Assembly (NCBI GenBank): GCA_949292785.1
Contig: CASFBK010000003.1
Location: 124,001 to 188,000 of the forward strand
From: an uncultured Eubacteriales bacterium
GTDB lineage: Bacteria; Bacillota; Clostridia; Lachnospirales; Lachnospiraceae
DNA: 64,000 bases
Reading direction: 5' to 3'
Below are positions 39,888-49,708 of this stretch, in pieces. The position numbers and the translations under genes are program-made. The notes beneath the pieces are model-generated. The model ran no database searches. It saw only the letters and a program-made list of their open reading frames with translations, and was not told the DNA's origin. Positions within the stretch are counted from its first letter, which is position 1. Each line of letters starts with the position of its first letter.

Positions 39888-41480
39888 TTATCTTTCCAGA
39901 GGCAATAACATTATATTATCACTATACCCTGTTATCTCTTCTATCTTATCTTTTTCCATATACCAATACACCGGTATATGCGTACGGTGCCATTTTTCTA
40001 CTACAGGTTCCATTTCGCTTCCAAATACAATAACCTTATGAAAAGCTTGATAAAGCTTCTCTCTCATATCCCACACCAGATGCATTGGCTGTTGCGCACA
40101 AAACGTCTCAATATGTTTTTCGTCTAACTGCTGCAATACCTCTGCATCCCGTGCCATCTCATATTGCTGTACCACCAGGCATATCCCATATTCTGCCCGG
40201 AATGTATCACACATTTTCAGTAGAATATCCCTGTCTTTTTCTAAATTTTCTGTCAGAAACAATATCTGTTCCTTTTCGCGTTCTTCTCTCCAACCATCAT
40301 CCGGTGCAACTAATGTACACATATATAATGCTTCCATATTAACGGGAGCTGTCATCTTTTCCCGAAATTGGAACAGCTTCTCTGCTTCTTCCGCAAAACC
40401 ATTCTCCCGGTAATATGTAAGTATTCTCTTATAAATCATCTTTCTATTCTGACAATAGCCAATACACACAATACATATCGCATATAAAGAATATTTTTCT
40501 TTGATTTCAGCTATACTGTATCCCGCTTCTCCTGCTTTGTACTCAATCCGCTTTAACAAATGCTTCAGTCTTCTTAAATGATATAACGTCTTCTTGGCAT
40601 TTCCCTGAAAAATCTGTTTTGGGGAGCTTGCAGCCTTCTCTGTTTCATAAACACGGTTAATTACACAATATTCCCTCGCCCAGAGCTGATTTTGAACCTC
40701 AGGATTGGTACAAATTTCATGGAATTCTGCCATTCTTCCAGCATCAAGATGCTCTTCTAACAGCTGCGAAAGCAACCGAATCAGTTTTTCCATTTCTCTG
40801 TCATTGCTGCTGATATGCCCTGCATACTTAAAATTACCGATATCCTGATATTTTTCTACGAACTTCTTTTGCCATTCTTCATAAGCTGTTAATCTACTAT
40901 ATCTGTTATCATGATAGCACCAGTATTCCTTTTGCTCCGGAACCACAACCTTCCAGCCCTTTCGATGAAATTCATAACACTGGGAAATATCATAATAATC
41001 CCAGCCCTGAAATATATCCTCTCTCCAAGGAATGTCATACTGCGTAGCCAGGAGCAGACCATCTACCGCATCTACTTCACAAACTTCCTGTTCATAATAA
41101 TGACATATGTTCAGATTATGATACACCTTTCCGGTATCCCAACAGCTGACTGCATAACCGTCCGCTGCCATCCTGCGGCATCCCACACATCCCAGCAGTC
41201 CGATTTTCCTATCGGCGCGAAAAATATCAAGCAATTCAAATATAAAATTCTGATTAATGATAAAGGTATCCTGATGCATATAGACTTTATATTTTGCATC
41301 CGTTCTTTTCATCCCTGTATTATATCCTGATGCCATAGAGGACGCATTATGCACTAACACAATATCCTTCTCATATTCTTCCGGTACCTTAAGATTCGCC
41401 AAATAGAAGAGACACTCCTCCGTCTCCTGTTCATCATTACTGCAAATGATAAATGATATCTTTTTTTCGTTTAAATTCAT
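39888..41480 (-). CDS. GT2-like (Glyco_tranf_2_5 type) glycosyltransferase with helical C-terminus
   Basis: 530 aa. The N-terminal ~215 residues form a distinctive GT2-like domain: SFIICSNDEQETEE, TDAKYKVYMHQDTFI, DGLLLATQYDIPWREDIF, GWDYYDISQCYEFHRKGW, and WCYHD. The C-terminal part (~220-530) is helical with no second transferase fold recognised. The same N-domain occurs in the genes at 47079 and 50897. AGGAAGC precedes ATG. It follows the nucleotidyltransferase gene by 19 nt. Confidence 0.85.
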   Translation of the reverse strand: MNLNEKKISFIICSNDEQETEECLFYLANLKVPEEYEKDIVLVHNASSMASGYNTGMKRTDAKYKVYMHQDTFIINQNFIFELLDIFRADRKIGLLGCVGCRRMAADGYAVSCWDTGKVYHNLNICHYYEQEVCEVDAVDGLLLATQYDIPWREDIFQGWDYYDISQCYEFHRKGWKVVVPEQKEYWCYHDNRYSRLTAYEEWQKKFVEKYQDIGNFKYAGHISSNDREMEKLIRLLSQLLEEHLDAGRMAEFHEICTNPEVQNQLWAREYCVINRVYETEKAASSPKQIFQGNAKKTLYHLRRLKHLLKRIEYKAGEAGYSIAEIKEKYSLYAICIVCIGYCQNRKMIYKRILTYYRENGFAEEAEKLFQFREKMTAPVNMEALYMCTLVAPDDGWREEREKEQILFLTENLEKDRDILLKMCDTFRAEYGICLVVQQYEMARDAEVLQQLDEKHIETFCAQQPMHLVWDMREKLYQAFHKVIVFGSEMEPVVEKWHRTHIPVYWYMEKDKIEEITGYSDNIMLLPLER

Positions 41481-41499
41481 TTTTCTGCTTCCTGCAACT

Positions 41500-42147
41500 T
41501 TATTGAAAATTATTTTTCACCCATTCTACGGCTCGTTCATAATCATTAATGGTGTCAATTTCTCTAGTACGCAGTTCCATAAAAGGTATCGGAAGGTATG
41601 GTTCAATCAGTTGGAATACATGTCCCGTACCATTCTGCATTTTCTGGCTCTTCATCTGTGTGACTCCGTTCCACTCATATATTCCGATATTTTTGGAAAA
41701 TACACTTACAAATTCTTTTCCATTCTCTTCATAGGTCTGGAGCATCCACGGGTCATCGGTTTCCGGGATTCCGCCGCCAACAAATTCATGGTCACACGCC
41801 AAAATCTTCTTCATATCCTCTGGATGTACCAACAAATCACCATCCAAAGACAATATAAATTCATTGGCATATTTTGCAGCAAGCGCTACACTGGCTCCTG
41901 TACCTGTTTCTCTATAATTATGATTAAATACGAACAAAACATCATCTCTGTATTTACGTACAACCTCGATAACTCTTTCCGCCTGATACCCTACAACTAT
42001 CCGAATATCCTTTTCCTCCTCTAGCATCTCCAAATGTCTTACAATCAGAGGCTTCCCGTCCACTTCCACCAATGCTTTTGTGGTTCCCAGTCCAAGACGA
42101 TTTCCCATCCCGGCACAACCTATAATCACTGTTCTCGATACTGCCAT
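41500..42147 (-). CDS. Nucleotidyltransferase (NTP-transferase, LicC/CD0242-like)
   Basis: 215 aa. It activates a small phosphorylated substrate with a nucleotide. The pyrophosphorylase motif is IIGCAGMGNRLGLGTTKALV (variant of GxGxRxG...PK), followed by FILSLDGDLLVHPED with the metal-binding aspartates. ATG at 42147 is chosen because GGAGGT lies 7 nt upstream; the GTG 9 nt earlier overlaps that site. It lies in a four-gene set with a HAD phosphatase, a methyltransferase and a CDP-glycerol-transferase-like gene, the same content as the C. difficile type A flagellin cassette. Confidence 0.88.
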   Translation of the reverse strand: MAVSRTVIIGCAGMGNRLGLGTTKALVEVDGKPLIVRHLEMLEEEKDIRIVVGYQAERVIEVVRKYRDDVLFVFNHNYRETGTGASVALAAKYANEFILSLDGDLLVHPEDMKKILACDHEFVGGGIPETDDPWMLQTYEENGKEFVSVFSKNIGIYEWNGVTQMKSQKMQNGTGHVFQLIEPYLPIPFMELRTREIDTINDYERAVEWVKNNFQ

Positions 42148-42159
42148 GTCTGCCACCTC

Positions 42160-42762
42160 CTATGTCAATCTTTCTAAAAACTCTACTAATTTTTCTTCAT
42201 TGTAAACTGCATGACTGGCACAGGTCAGCACTGCAGGCGCAATATTTCGCACTCCACCATAACCAATCCCCACTTCTGCCGCTTCTATCATTTCCGCATC
42301 ATTATTTCCATCACCTACCGCAACAAATGGAAGTACCATCTGACTGATAACCGCATTCTTATCTACAATACTGAACACATCCTGAATACGGTCCTCTCTT
42401 ACCAACGCCTTGGAACAAAAAGTATTTCGTTCCATTCCCAGCTTTTTTACCAGCTCTTCAATCCATACATCCAGATTCCCCGTCACAATATGACATCTGT
42501 CCTGATTCCTTCTAATAAAATCTGCCAATCGTTCATTTAGCTGAATTCCTCCTATCATCTGACGTACTTCACTTACCGGAATATCCTTTAATAATTCAAC
42601 TCTCTGCAGAAAGCTCTGCTTAAAGGGTATTTCTCCCCGCATGGTACTCTCTGTCAAAGAGCTCATTCTTTCATACATTCCCAGTTTTTTAGAAATCGTA
42701 GGTAATATTTCTTGTCTTGTTACTGTGGAATCTAAGTCAAATAAAAAGATGTATCGGCTCAT
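42160..42762 (-). CDS. HAD-superfamily phosphatase (phosphoserine-phosphatase-like)
   Basis: 200 aa. HAD motif I is FLFDLDSTVTRQE (DxDxT, nucleophile in the first ~12 residues), motif II is IVTGN (~93-97), and motif IV is AVGDGNNDAEM (~147-157). The helical cap after motif I (TISKKLGMYERM) resembles SerB. GGGAGGG precedes ATG. It lies 12 nt upstream of the nucleotidyltransferase start. In the C. difficile cassette a comparable enzyme acts in making the phospho-amino-acid modification; its substrate here is inferred only. Confidence 0.9.
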   Translation of the reverse strand: MSRYIFLFDLDSTVTRQEILPTISKKLGMYERMSSLTESTMRGEIPFKQSFLQRVELLKDIPVSEVRQMIGGIQLNERLADFIRRNQDRCHIVTGNLDVWIEELVKKLGMERNTFCSKALVREDRIQDVFSIVDKNAVISQMVLPFVAVGDGNNDAEMIEAAEVGIGYGGVRNIAPAVLTCASHAVYNEEKLVEFLERLT

Positions 42763-42796
42763 TTTCTTCCCTCCCTATACCGTTTCTTTGCATACA

Positions 42797-43531
42797 CTAT
42801 CTCTCCAGAATAAAATAATACTGGGATGTTTCTTTTCTATTATTCAGCGCATCTTCAAACAAAAATCCTTCTTCTCTAATTGAAAAACCTTTTTCCAGAA
42901 GAGTTGGACTAAAAAATTTCATTAATTCTTCCCTGGTTCTATAAATGGCATTATAGTTGTCCTTTAATTCTTCGGAAAAGAAATCCTTCAATGTAAGCCT
43001 GTCTGTTATTCCAATCGGCTCACGAATACAAATCACCGCATGCTCCTCACAACTTCTTTCTATCTGTTCCAAAGACAATATCATATCGTTATCATTTATG
43101 TACATTAAAATTCCCATCATTAGGATTGTATTATATTGTCCCTTACCATTTTTTTTGAGCACTTCTTCAATCTCATTTATTGCTCCTTCATAAAAGAAGA
43201 AATGTTCTTTTGTATTCCGTTTGTTGGCAATCTCTATCAGTTCTCCGCTAAAGTCTACACCGCAATATTCCTCTATCTCTTCCGGCAAAGCATCTGCCCA
43301 TCTACCAATACCACATGCAATATCTAAAACCCTGGAATCCTCTTTTAATCCCAGCATTGGACGTAATTTCTCTGTTTCTTTTTTATTTCTTTCCTCTACC
43401 AGCGCCGAATTATCGTCCTGATACATGGTTACAGAATACGGATTATCCTCTCTGAATTTTCCTGCCCGGTTTTTAAAGAACTCCTTTGTTTCATTATAAT
43501 CAATATCCGTTACTTTTTCTGTTATACGCAT
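42797..43531 (-). CDS. SAM-dependent class I methyltransferase
   Basis: 244 aa. Motif I is VLDIACGIGRWADAL (~69-83), followed by the acidic strand end YCGVDFSGELIEIA and LMMGILMYINDND (motif II/post-II region). AGGGAAGA precedes ATG. It is the second gene of the modification cassette, starting 23 nt after the transferase gene. By analogy with C. difficile type A flagellin it may N-methylate an amino acid moiety, but sugar O-methylation is equally compatible with the sequence. Confidence 0.9.
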   Translation of the reverse strand: MRITEKVTDIDYNETKEFFKNRAGKFREDNPYSVTMYQDDNSALVEERNKKETEKLRPMLGLKEDSRVLDIACGIGRWADALPEEIEEYCGVDFSGELIEIANKRNTKEHFFFYEGAINEIEEVLKKNGKGQYNTILMMGILMYINDNDMILSLEQIERSCEEHAVICIREPIGITDRLTLKDFFSEELKDNYNAIYRTREELMKFFSPTLLEKGFSIREEGFLFEDALNNRKETSQYYFILER

Positions 43532-43554
43532 AGAATCTTCCCTTTCTCTCTGTT

Positions 43555-44970
43555 TTAATCACTCTTCAATTCCATCGCTAATTGTGCATATATATTTTCG
43601 GCAGCATTCCTTCCACCCATTTTTTTATAATCCAAATTATTCTCAAAAAACCGTTCTCTTTCTTCTCTCTTTTCATCATTTTCCTTAAGAACAACGTTTA
43701 TTACAAACTCTTCTATTGCACAGCCGTCCGCTCCATCTGCACTATAATGAATCTTCACCAGCTCTTTTCCAAAATCATTAAAAAACTGCCCGGTTCTTCT
43801 TAGTAGTAACAACGGTTTATGTACATAAAGATACTCTGCCAAAAATGATACGCTATCCAAAATCATGGCATCCGAATCCTTAAACAGCCTATCATACATT
43901 CCCTCATCCATAATTTCTGCATTTTTCAAATTCCGCCATCTTTGTTCATAAGTATTCCACTCATTGACGTCCGAAAAAATTCCCGCCTTTATCGCCTTAT
44001 ATTTTAACTGTGGATGTGGTTTTACCACCCACACCGTCTCATTCTGATATTTTTCCGCAAGTTCTAACATAAGCATATAGTTAGCAGCAAAAGTAGAAAA
44101 GTGTACCGGCTCCTGTTCATCTAATGTATGATGCGGTGCCCAAATTATCTTTTTGGCTTTGGGATTTCCTACTTCCTGCAACAGCTTATTCCATATGTAT
44201 TCTTCCTCGTCCAGCTTTTCATAAAATGCATCCATTTTGGGATACCCGGTATATACCGCATTGCTGTCTCCTACAAATGCATATTTCTTCGCCATATCCA
44301 CCGCAACCTGGCTTTCTTCAAAATTCATCCATGCCATATTGTGGATATATTGATTGTACTGATGATATACGAAATTTTCATTTTCATTCTCCGCTATCAT
44401 AAAACCATATGGAATATAGGTATGGAGCGTATCTAACGAATAATTCAACAAATAAAAATGTTCCCGGAACAAATCAATCCACGGCGTCAACCAGATACAT
44501 ACTTCAGGCTTAATCCCCATCTCTTCCCACGTATACTGTTTTCCCGTATTAAGGTCCAGAGTCTGAACCACCCACAGATTCCTTTCCCGAAAAAATTTCA
44601 GATTCTGCCGGTATTCTTCTTTTATCAGTTCTTCGCTCTGCCCATTGTGATTAGAAATCAGAAACACATATGGTTCAAATCTTTCTGACTTTTCCAGTAA
44701 TTGATAAAGACCATCCCCAATCCAGGTAGAAGAATAATTGGCGATAAACCCTACTGTAATTTTATCTTGTTTCCGCAGTCTGTGAAGATTAATGTTCTCC
44801 AGATATGACTTGATTTTTAAATAGAATTCCTTTCCATTCTCCATCTGCATAGTCATTTCCATCAGCACAGCCAGATGGCAATACGAAAACTTCCCAATGG
44901 TCTCTTCGTTCATGTATCCCAAATCTACAGCATCCAGTAACTGATTTACCATCTGCTCTTTCCACTCCAT
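43555..44970 (-). CDS. CDP-glycerol glycerophosphotransferase-like (TagB/TagF-type) transferase
   Basis: 471 aa, GT-B-like. Visible family features are VGFIANYSSTWIGDGLYQLL near residue 73, TGYPKMDAF (~260), IIWAPHHTLDE (~295), WVVKPHPQLK (~345), and DAMILDSVSFLAEYL (~390) near the C-terminal donor site. Members move phospho-glycerol or related phospho-groups from CDP carriers. No membrane anchor. GGGAGGG precedes ATG. First of four genes resembling the C. difficile flagellin phospho-modification cassette, so a phosphodiester-linked group on flagellin is the favoured role over teichoic acid synthesis. Confidence 0.88.
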   Translation of the reverse strand: MEWKEQMVNQLLDAVDLGYMNEETIGKFSYCHLAVLMEMTMQMENGKEFYLKIKSYLENINLHRLRKQDKITVGFIANYSSTWIGDGLYQLLEKSERFEPYVFLISNHNGQSEELIKEEYRQNLKFFRERNLWVVQTLDLNTGKQYTWEEMGIKPEVCIWLTPWIDLFREHFYLLNYSLDTLHTYIPYGFMIAENENENFVYHQYNQYIHNMAWMNFEESQVAVDMAKKYAFVGDSNAVYTGYPKMDAFYEKLDEEEYIWNKLLQEVGNPKAKKIIWAPHHTLDEQEPVHFSTFAANYMLMLELAEKYQNETVWVVKPHPQLKYKAIKAGIFSDVNEWNTYEQRWRNLKNAEIMDEGMYDRLFKDSDAMILDSVSFLAEYLYVHKPLLLLRRTGQFFNDFGKELVKIHYSADGADGCAIEEFVINVVLKENDEKREERERFFENNLDYKKMGGRNAAENIYAQLAMELKSD

Positions 44971-45012
44971 CTGTTACCCTCCCTATATTTGCAAACCATA
45001 TTTTCTACCAGC

Positions 45013-45573
45013 TTAACACCCTAAGCCGCTTACCTGACTTTTCCAATTTTCATACTCTTTCTTCCGCAAGGAAAACCAATAAATATCCTTATATTCTCCC
45101 GCCACACATAGATGCTCTGCAAAGCAACCTTCATAGGTAAGGTGATTTTTTTTATAAAAAGCTACCGCTCTTTGGTTATCACTTCGCACATAAAGGTAGA
45201 CTTTATTTAGATTTTGTTCTTCAAATGCTTTTTTCATGATTTCCCGCAGAGCCGATGCGGAAACCCCTTTTCCCATGGCTTTTGGACATAACGCAATGGC
45301 AAACTCTGCATTTTTGTTTTTTCGGTCAATATTTTTCAAACTGACGGTTCCTAAATATTCCTGCTGCCTGTTGGTAATGGCACAATGGAGATTCTCCCGG
45401 TCTTCCCAACTGTTCCGTATGAATGTACGACACTTTTCCAGATTCTGCGCTTCCGGGTCATACTGCATATTTTTATATATATCCGGGTCTGTCATCCATT
45501 CCAGCATAGGTTCTGCATCTGTCAGTTCCAGCTTCCTTAAAGATATTTCATCTTTTAAAATCGGTTTACACAT
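45013..45573 (-). CDS. GNAT-family N-acetyltransferase (amino-sugar)
   Basis: 186 aa from ATG 45573; an ATG at 45585 is an alternative. RimJ/RimL-like GNAT fold: [18 protein letters not shown] at the start, CoA-binding region [16 protein letters not shown] (~103-118), and [20 protein letters not shown]. It follows and overlaps the aminotransferase gene. Together with the ketoisomerase it would complete a dTDP-3-acetamido-3,6-dideoxyhexose. A hexapeptide-repeat enzyme does this step in the best-known Fdt/Qdt pathways, so a GNAT would be a replacement. Confidence 0.87.
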   Translation of the reverse strand: MCKPILKDEISLRKLELTDAEPMLEWMTDPDIYKNMQYDPEAQNLEKCRTFIRNSWEDRENLHCAITNRQQEYLGTVSLKNIDRKNKNAEFAIALCPKAMGKGVSASALREIMKKAFEEQNLNKVYLYVRSDNQRAVAFYKKNHLTYEGCFAEHLCVAGEYKDIYWFSLRKKEYENWKSQVSGLGC

Positions 45574-46655
45574 GATATCACCCATTCTATCTCTTCCTCT
45601 GTCATTCCCGGATATAAAGGAATACTTACTTCTTGTGCACAAATTTTCTTCGTTACCGGGTAATTCTCTATCTGTCCTCGGAATTCTTCATACGCTTTCT
45701 GTTCTGTAATGGGAATCGGATAATGCACGTTGGTTGCAATTCCCTGTTCTCGCAGATATTCTATGAATTCTGTTCGATTCTCTACCAATACAGGATAGAT
45801 ATGAAATACATGCTCTTTGATATCCTTTGGCATCTTAGGCAATACCACTTTGGCATTATGAATCTCTTTTGCATATATTTCTGCAATTTTTCTACGTTCT
45901 TCATTCCATTTATCCAGATACTTTAATTTCACAGATAAAAATGCCGCCTGCAGCTCGTCCAGTCTGGAATTACATCCCTTGTATACATGATTGTACTTTT
46001 CATAAGAACCGTAATTGCCCAACGCCCTTACTCTGTCTGCTACTTCTTTATCGTTAGTCACGACTGCTCCTGCATCTCCCAAAGCACCCAGATTTTTCCC
46101 CGGATAAAAGCTAAATGCTGCTGCATCTCCAAGACTTCCGGTTCGGACTCCGCTTACGGCAGCGCCATGCGCCTGCGCCGCATCTTCTATCAGCTTGAGA
46201 GAATATTTATCCGCCAACCCACGAAACGGTTCTATTTCAACAGCCCGTCCATATAAATGAACAACAATGATTGCCTTGGTTCTATCCGTAATCTTTTCTT
46301 CCACCTTTTGGGAATTGATGGTGTAAGTATTCTCATCTGCATCTACAAATACCGGTGTCGCTCCTACATAAGTAATCGCCAGCACTGTAGCAATAAATGT
46401 ATTTGCAGGAACAATTACTTCATCCCCTGCACCTATTCCATATGCCAGAAGAATAAGGCGTATGGCATCAAGACCATTTCCCGTTCCTACACATTCCTTT
46501 GCTCCGCAATAAGACGCGAATTCCTGTTCAAATTGCTCGTCTGCCTTACCACCAATAAACCATTGACGTTCTATTACCTGCCGATATGCTTCGTCCAGCT
46601 CTCCCTGTATTTCCTGATGTATTCTTTTTAAGTCCAGATATGGTATCTGCGTCAT
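45555..46655 (-). CDS. DegT/DnrJ/EryC1-type sugar aminotransferase (FdtB/QdtB-like)
   Basis: 366 aa PLP enzyme that aminates a nucleotide-linked keto sugar. The PLP lysine lies in [16 protein letters not shown] (~178-193), preceded by [22 protein letters not shown] near residue 58 binds the cofactor phosphate. The immediate upstream gene encodes a WxcM/FdtA-type 3,4-ketoisomerase, so the expected substrate is dTDP-3-keto-6-deoxyhexose. The ATG follows the ketoisomerase stop by 1 nt. Gene symbol withheld because Fuc versus Qui epimer cannot be told. Confidence 0.92.
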   Translation of the reverse strand: MTQIPYLDLKRIHQEIQGELDEAYRQVIERQWFIGGKADEQFEQEFASYCGAKECVGTGNGLDAIRLILLAYGIGAGDEVIVPANTFIATVLAITYVGATPVFVDADENTYTINSQKVEEKITDRTKAIIVVHLYGRAVEIEPFRGLADKYSLKLIEDAAQAHGAAVSGVRTGSLGDAAAFSFYPGKNLGALGDAGAVVTNDKEVADRVRALGNYGSYEKYNHVYKGCNSRLDELQAAFLSVKLKYLDKWNEERRKIAEIYAKEIHNAKVVLPKMPKDIKEHVFHIYPVLVENRTEFIEYLREQGIATNVHYPIPITEQKAYEEFRGQIENYPVTKKICAQEVSIPLYPGMTEEEIEWVISCVNRF

Positions 46656-46656
46656 T

Positions 46657-47061
46657 CTACTTTCCTTCTTTCACCATTTGTAAAAATGTGTCATAATCCC
46701 GTATGTAATCCTCTTCCTTATACACCTCGGAAGCAAGTACCATAAGCACTGCGTCCGGTGAAAAATCATACATTTCTCTCCACATGTTGTTTGGCACATA
46801 TAAACCTTCATATGGCTTTTCTAAAGATACTATCTTTTTCTCTTTTCCATTATCCAGCAATATTTTACAAGAGCCGTGAATACAAACTAATATCTGCTCC
46901 AGACATTTGTGTGCATGAAATCCACGTCTTACTCCTTCTTTGGTATCATACATATAATAAACCCTTTTTATTTCAAATGGTATATCATTAAATTCCTCCA
47001 ATGCCACCAACATTCCTCTGTCATCACCGTGCTGTTGAAATGCATATTTTATAATCTGCAT
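46657..47061 (-). CDS. dTDP-4-keto-6-deoxyglucose 3,4-ketoisomerase (FdtA/QdtA-like cupin)
   Basis: 134 aa. WxcM-like cupin with the signature [19 protein letters not shown] (~37-55) and [24 protein letters not shown]. The start ATG at 47061 has AGGGAGGG 5 nt upstream; a longer frame beginning at 47133 would overlap the upstream gene. It supplies the 3-keto sugar for the aminotransferase that follows by 1 nt. FdtA (galacto) and QdtA (gluco) cannot be separated by eye. Confidence 0.92.
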   Translation of the reverse strand: MQIIKYAFQQHGDDRGMLVALEEFNDIPFEIKRVYYMYDTKEGVRRGFHAHKCLEQILVCIHGSCKILLDNGKEKKIVSLEKPYEGLYVPNNMWREMYDFSPDAVLMVLASEVYKEEDYIRDYDTFLQMVKEGK

Positions 47062-47078
47062 AAAATCCCTCCCTATAT

Positions 47079-49256
47079 CTACTTCTTTTTCTTCTGTATA
47101 CTTTGCATCTTCTGATAGTTTTCTATCAAACATTGCTGATACCTTACCGTCTCCATCAAAGCATTATCAAAATACATTGGTTTCGTATTCATCTCGTAAA
47201 AATCCTTTAATTCAAACTGATATTTTTCTGCAAAAATATTCCTACATTCTTCATCTTCCAAAAGTTCAATAAACCATTTTTCTGCAAAACAGTTTTCAAG
47301 TTTCCAAAGCAAAAACGCCTTCTCACACAATATTTCCTTATCACTTCTGGCATCCGGATTCTTCATATCTTGAGAAAATACCTGAACAAACTTTTCTGTT
47401 GAAAGCTTTCCAATATAGGAATCCTGAATCCACTGCATCTCATGTATGTCACGATTTTGTGTCTCCATGCTTATGGTACTCAAATTTCTTCCTGCCTCAT
47501 TGAACCTTCTGTAATAGGTAAGCTTCTCCTGAAGAACATATACAGGTCCTTCGCTAAGCAGCCTTATCCACAAATCATAATCCTGCAACTGAACTAGGGC
47601 GTACCGATAATATCCTGTTTTTTCCAAAAATTCGCGTCTGATACAGGCAGTTGGGGCACAGAAGTAATTCCCCTCCTCTATCAACTTTCTGCTCCATTGA
47701 TTCCCTTCCAGATTATCCCTGCAAAATCTCTCATATAGTCCACTCCATTTTGCATTATTCAAATCTCCATTTTCATCTATAATATCCGCCCAAGTAAAGC
47801 ACACACTATAATCTGGATGTTCCTCCAGAAACGAAATCTGTTTTTCCAACTTATCCAGTTTCCATACATCATCATGGCCAGCTATTGCCACATATTTTCC
47901 TGTCGCTTGCCGAAATCCAAGATTTCCTGCATAACAGATATTGTGATTTTTTTCCAGAAAAATCGCTTTTATTCTCGAATCCTTATAAGACTCTATAATT
48001 TTTCTGCTGTTATCCGTAGATGCATCATCTATCACAATAACCTCTATATTCCGGTAGGTCTGTTGCAAAATGCTTTCCAATGTTTCCCTGATAACACTTT
48101 CTCCATTATAAACTGCTACCACAACACTGACCAAAGGCATTTCCCGCTCTTCCTTCAGAAGATATTTATATACGTTAGATGTACTCTTCAAGGTAATACT
48201 TGAAATCTTACATATAGCATCTCTGGAAATTTTCCCTGTTTCTACTTTTTCCTTAAGTTCTCTTGCACGTTCGTCTTCTCTTTGATATTGAATTCTTATA
48301 AGTACCAGACGAATCCAGTTGTAATATTCATATGTCTTTTCCCAGTTCCGGAAATTCAGCCATTCACTGTGCGTTCCTGTCACACATTCTTTTTCCAATG
48401 AATAAATCTCCATCATATTTACAATTTCACGTATTTGGGTATCCAAAGGCCAAATCTCACGAATTTCCCCGGCAATATCTCTTAACTCTTCATACGCTCC
48501 AACTTCCATCATCTGAATAAGGTTTTTTCGAATGTTTTCCGTTTCTAATATCTCTTTTTGTTTCTGAGACGCTTCTTCCTCATTTACCCCATCGGTAAAT
48601 ACTTCCGGATATTCCAAAATCATCCTGTGACGATAAAAATCATAGGTCTTTAAGGTGAATATGCCACAATCGTGATAGCACCACGGTGTCTCCTGATATG
48701 GTACAACGACTTTATATCCTCGCTTTTGCATTTCAAGAGATTGAGATATATCATAAAAATCCCATCCATCTAAGAAATCCTCTCTCCATGGTATATCATA
48801 CTGAGTAACCATAATCAACCCCTCTATCGCCTTTACCGGAATATACGATTCTCCCAATATCTGGGAAAAATCCCCCTCTATTGTACATCTTCCGTTGTAT
48901 GCTACTATTCTCCCTATATTCCAATTCAAATAACAGTTTGCATCGGCGGATAAATTTTGCGCACCAATTACTCCCATCATACCAATGGTTTCATCCTGCT
49001 GAAAAATCTTCAATATATCCGCTATAAAGTTCTTATTCAATATAAAAGTATCATGATGAAGATATACTTTATATTTTGCATCGCTCGCCTGCATTCCTGC
49101 ATTATATCCTTGTGTCATCGAATCTGCTTCCTGTATGCTGATAATATCAGTACTGTACCCTTCCGGCACTTCCAATTCCTGAATGTATCGCACACACTCA
49201 CTATAATACTGCATATTGTTAGTACAAATAATAAACGCAATCTGCTTGGTATTCAT
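47079..49256 (-). CDS. Double glycosyltransferase (Glyco_tranf_2_5 plus GT2)
   Basis: 725 aa. N-domain (~1-215): AFIICTNNMQYYSEC, SDAKYKVYLHHDTFI, ATQYDIPWREDFLDGWDFYDIS. A helical linker (~225-360) follows. The C-terminal GT2 domain (~365-620) has PLVSVVVAVYNGESVIRETL, VIDDASTDNS and AIAGHDDVW as DxD equivalent, then a PTACIRREFL acceptor segment. ATG at 49256 is chosen for GGAGAG 6 nt upstream; an ATG 66 nt earlier lacks one. Likely adds two sugars in sequence. It sits directly upstream of the 3-acetamido-sugar genes. Confidence 0.87.
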   Translation of the reverse strand: MNTKQIAFIICTNNMQYYSECVRYIQELEVPEGYSTDIISIQEADSMTQGYNAGMQASDAKYKVYLHHDTFILNKNFIADILKIFQQDETIGMMGVIGAQNLSADANCYLNWNIGRIVAYNGRCTIEGDFSQILGESYIPVKAIEGLIMVTQYDIPWREDFLDGWDFYDISQSLEMQKRGYKVVVPYQETPWCYHDCGIFTLKTYDFYRHRMILEYPEVFTDGVNEEEASQKQKEILETENIRKNLIQMMEVGAYEELRDIAGEIREIWPLDTQIREIVNMMEIYSLEKECVTGTHSEWLNFRNWEKTYEYYNWIRLVLIRIQYQREDERARELKEKVETGKISRDAICKISSITLKSTSNVYKYLLKEEREMPLVSVVVAVYNGESVIRETLESILQQTYRNIEVIVIDDASTDNSRKIIESYKDSRIKAIFLEKNHNICYAGNLGFRQATGKYVAIAGHDDVWKLDKLEKQISFLEEHPDYSVCFTWADIIDENGDLNNAKWSGLYERFCRDNLEGNQWSRKLIEEGNYFCAPTACIRREFLEKTGYYRYALVQLQDYDLWIRLLSEGPVYVLQEKLTYYRRFNEAGRNLSTISMETQNRDIHEMQWIQDSYIGKLSTEKFVQVFSQDMKNPDARSDKEILCEKAFLLWKLENCFAEKWFIELLEDEECRNIFAEKYQFELKDFYEMNTKPMYFDNALMETVRYQQCLIENYQKMQSIQKKKK

Positions 49257-49290
49257 TCCGGTCTCTCCATTTTCCATATTATAGCAAAAC

Positions 49291-49313
49291 AGGGGTTCTC
49301 CGTTCGAGCCCCT
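49291..49313 (-). terminator. Stem-loop after the 115-aa gene (weak terminator or leader hairpin)
   Basis: AGGGGCTC/GAACCCCT stem with loop GAACGGA on the minus strand, followed by only four Ts (GTTTTGC). It lies between the 115-aa gene and the double transferase and may attenuate rather than end transcription. Confidence 0.5.
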
Positions 49314-49324
49314 ATTTTTCATTT

Positions 49325-49672
49325 TTAAATTTCATTCAATTTTTCTAAAAACGGTAACAAATCACCTTCAATTACACCGACTATTTTTTCATCGTTTTTA
49401 TCATTTACAGCCTCATTTAACTTTATTATCATTTCATTTGTACTGTCTTTGGCAACAACCTCTTTTTCACGATTCAAATATTTCATTGTTCCATTCAACA
49501 CCTGAATCTCCCAGTTAATTCCCTTAAAGATATGCTGCAGGAATTCGTCCGTATCCTCCCGTTTCTCTCCTTTTAATTCTGGTATAATTTCTTTCAGAGC
49601 CTTTACTACCTTAACATTATATTCCTTTAAGGTCTCAAGTGCTTCGATTTCCTCCTTGAATTCGTTCTCCAT
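49325..49672 (-). CDS. Unrecognised 115-aa helical protein behind a sigma-28-like promoter
   Basis: I do not recognise it with confidence. It is short, acidic, entirely helical by pattern (EEIEALETLKEYNVKVVKALKEIIPEL) and has no signal peptide or cysteines. GWINW-like GINWEIQVLNGTMKYL is the most distinctive stretch. GGAAGGAG precedes ATG. The putative sigma-28 promoter at 49709-49735 would switch it on with the flagellin genes, which favours a chaperone or secretion helper for flagellin or for the glycosyltransferases. That function is inference. Confidence 0.7.
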   Translation of the reverse strand: MENEFKEEIEALETLKEYNVKVVKALKEIIPELKGEKREDTDEFLQHIFKGINWEIQVLNGTMKYLNREKEVVAKDSTNEMIIKLNEAVNDKNDEKIVGVIEGDLLPFLEKLNEI

Positions 49673-49708
49673 TGTCTTTCTCCTTCCATGGTTACTTATG
49701 TGATGTAT

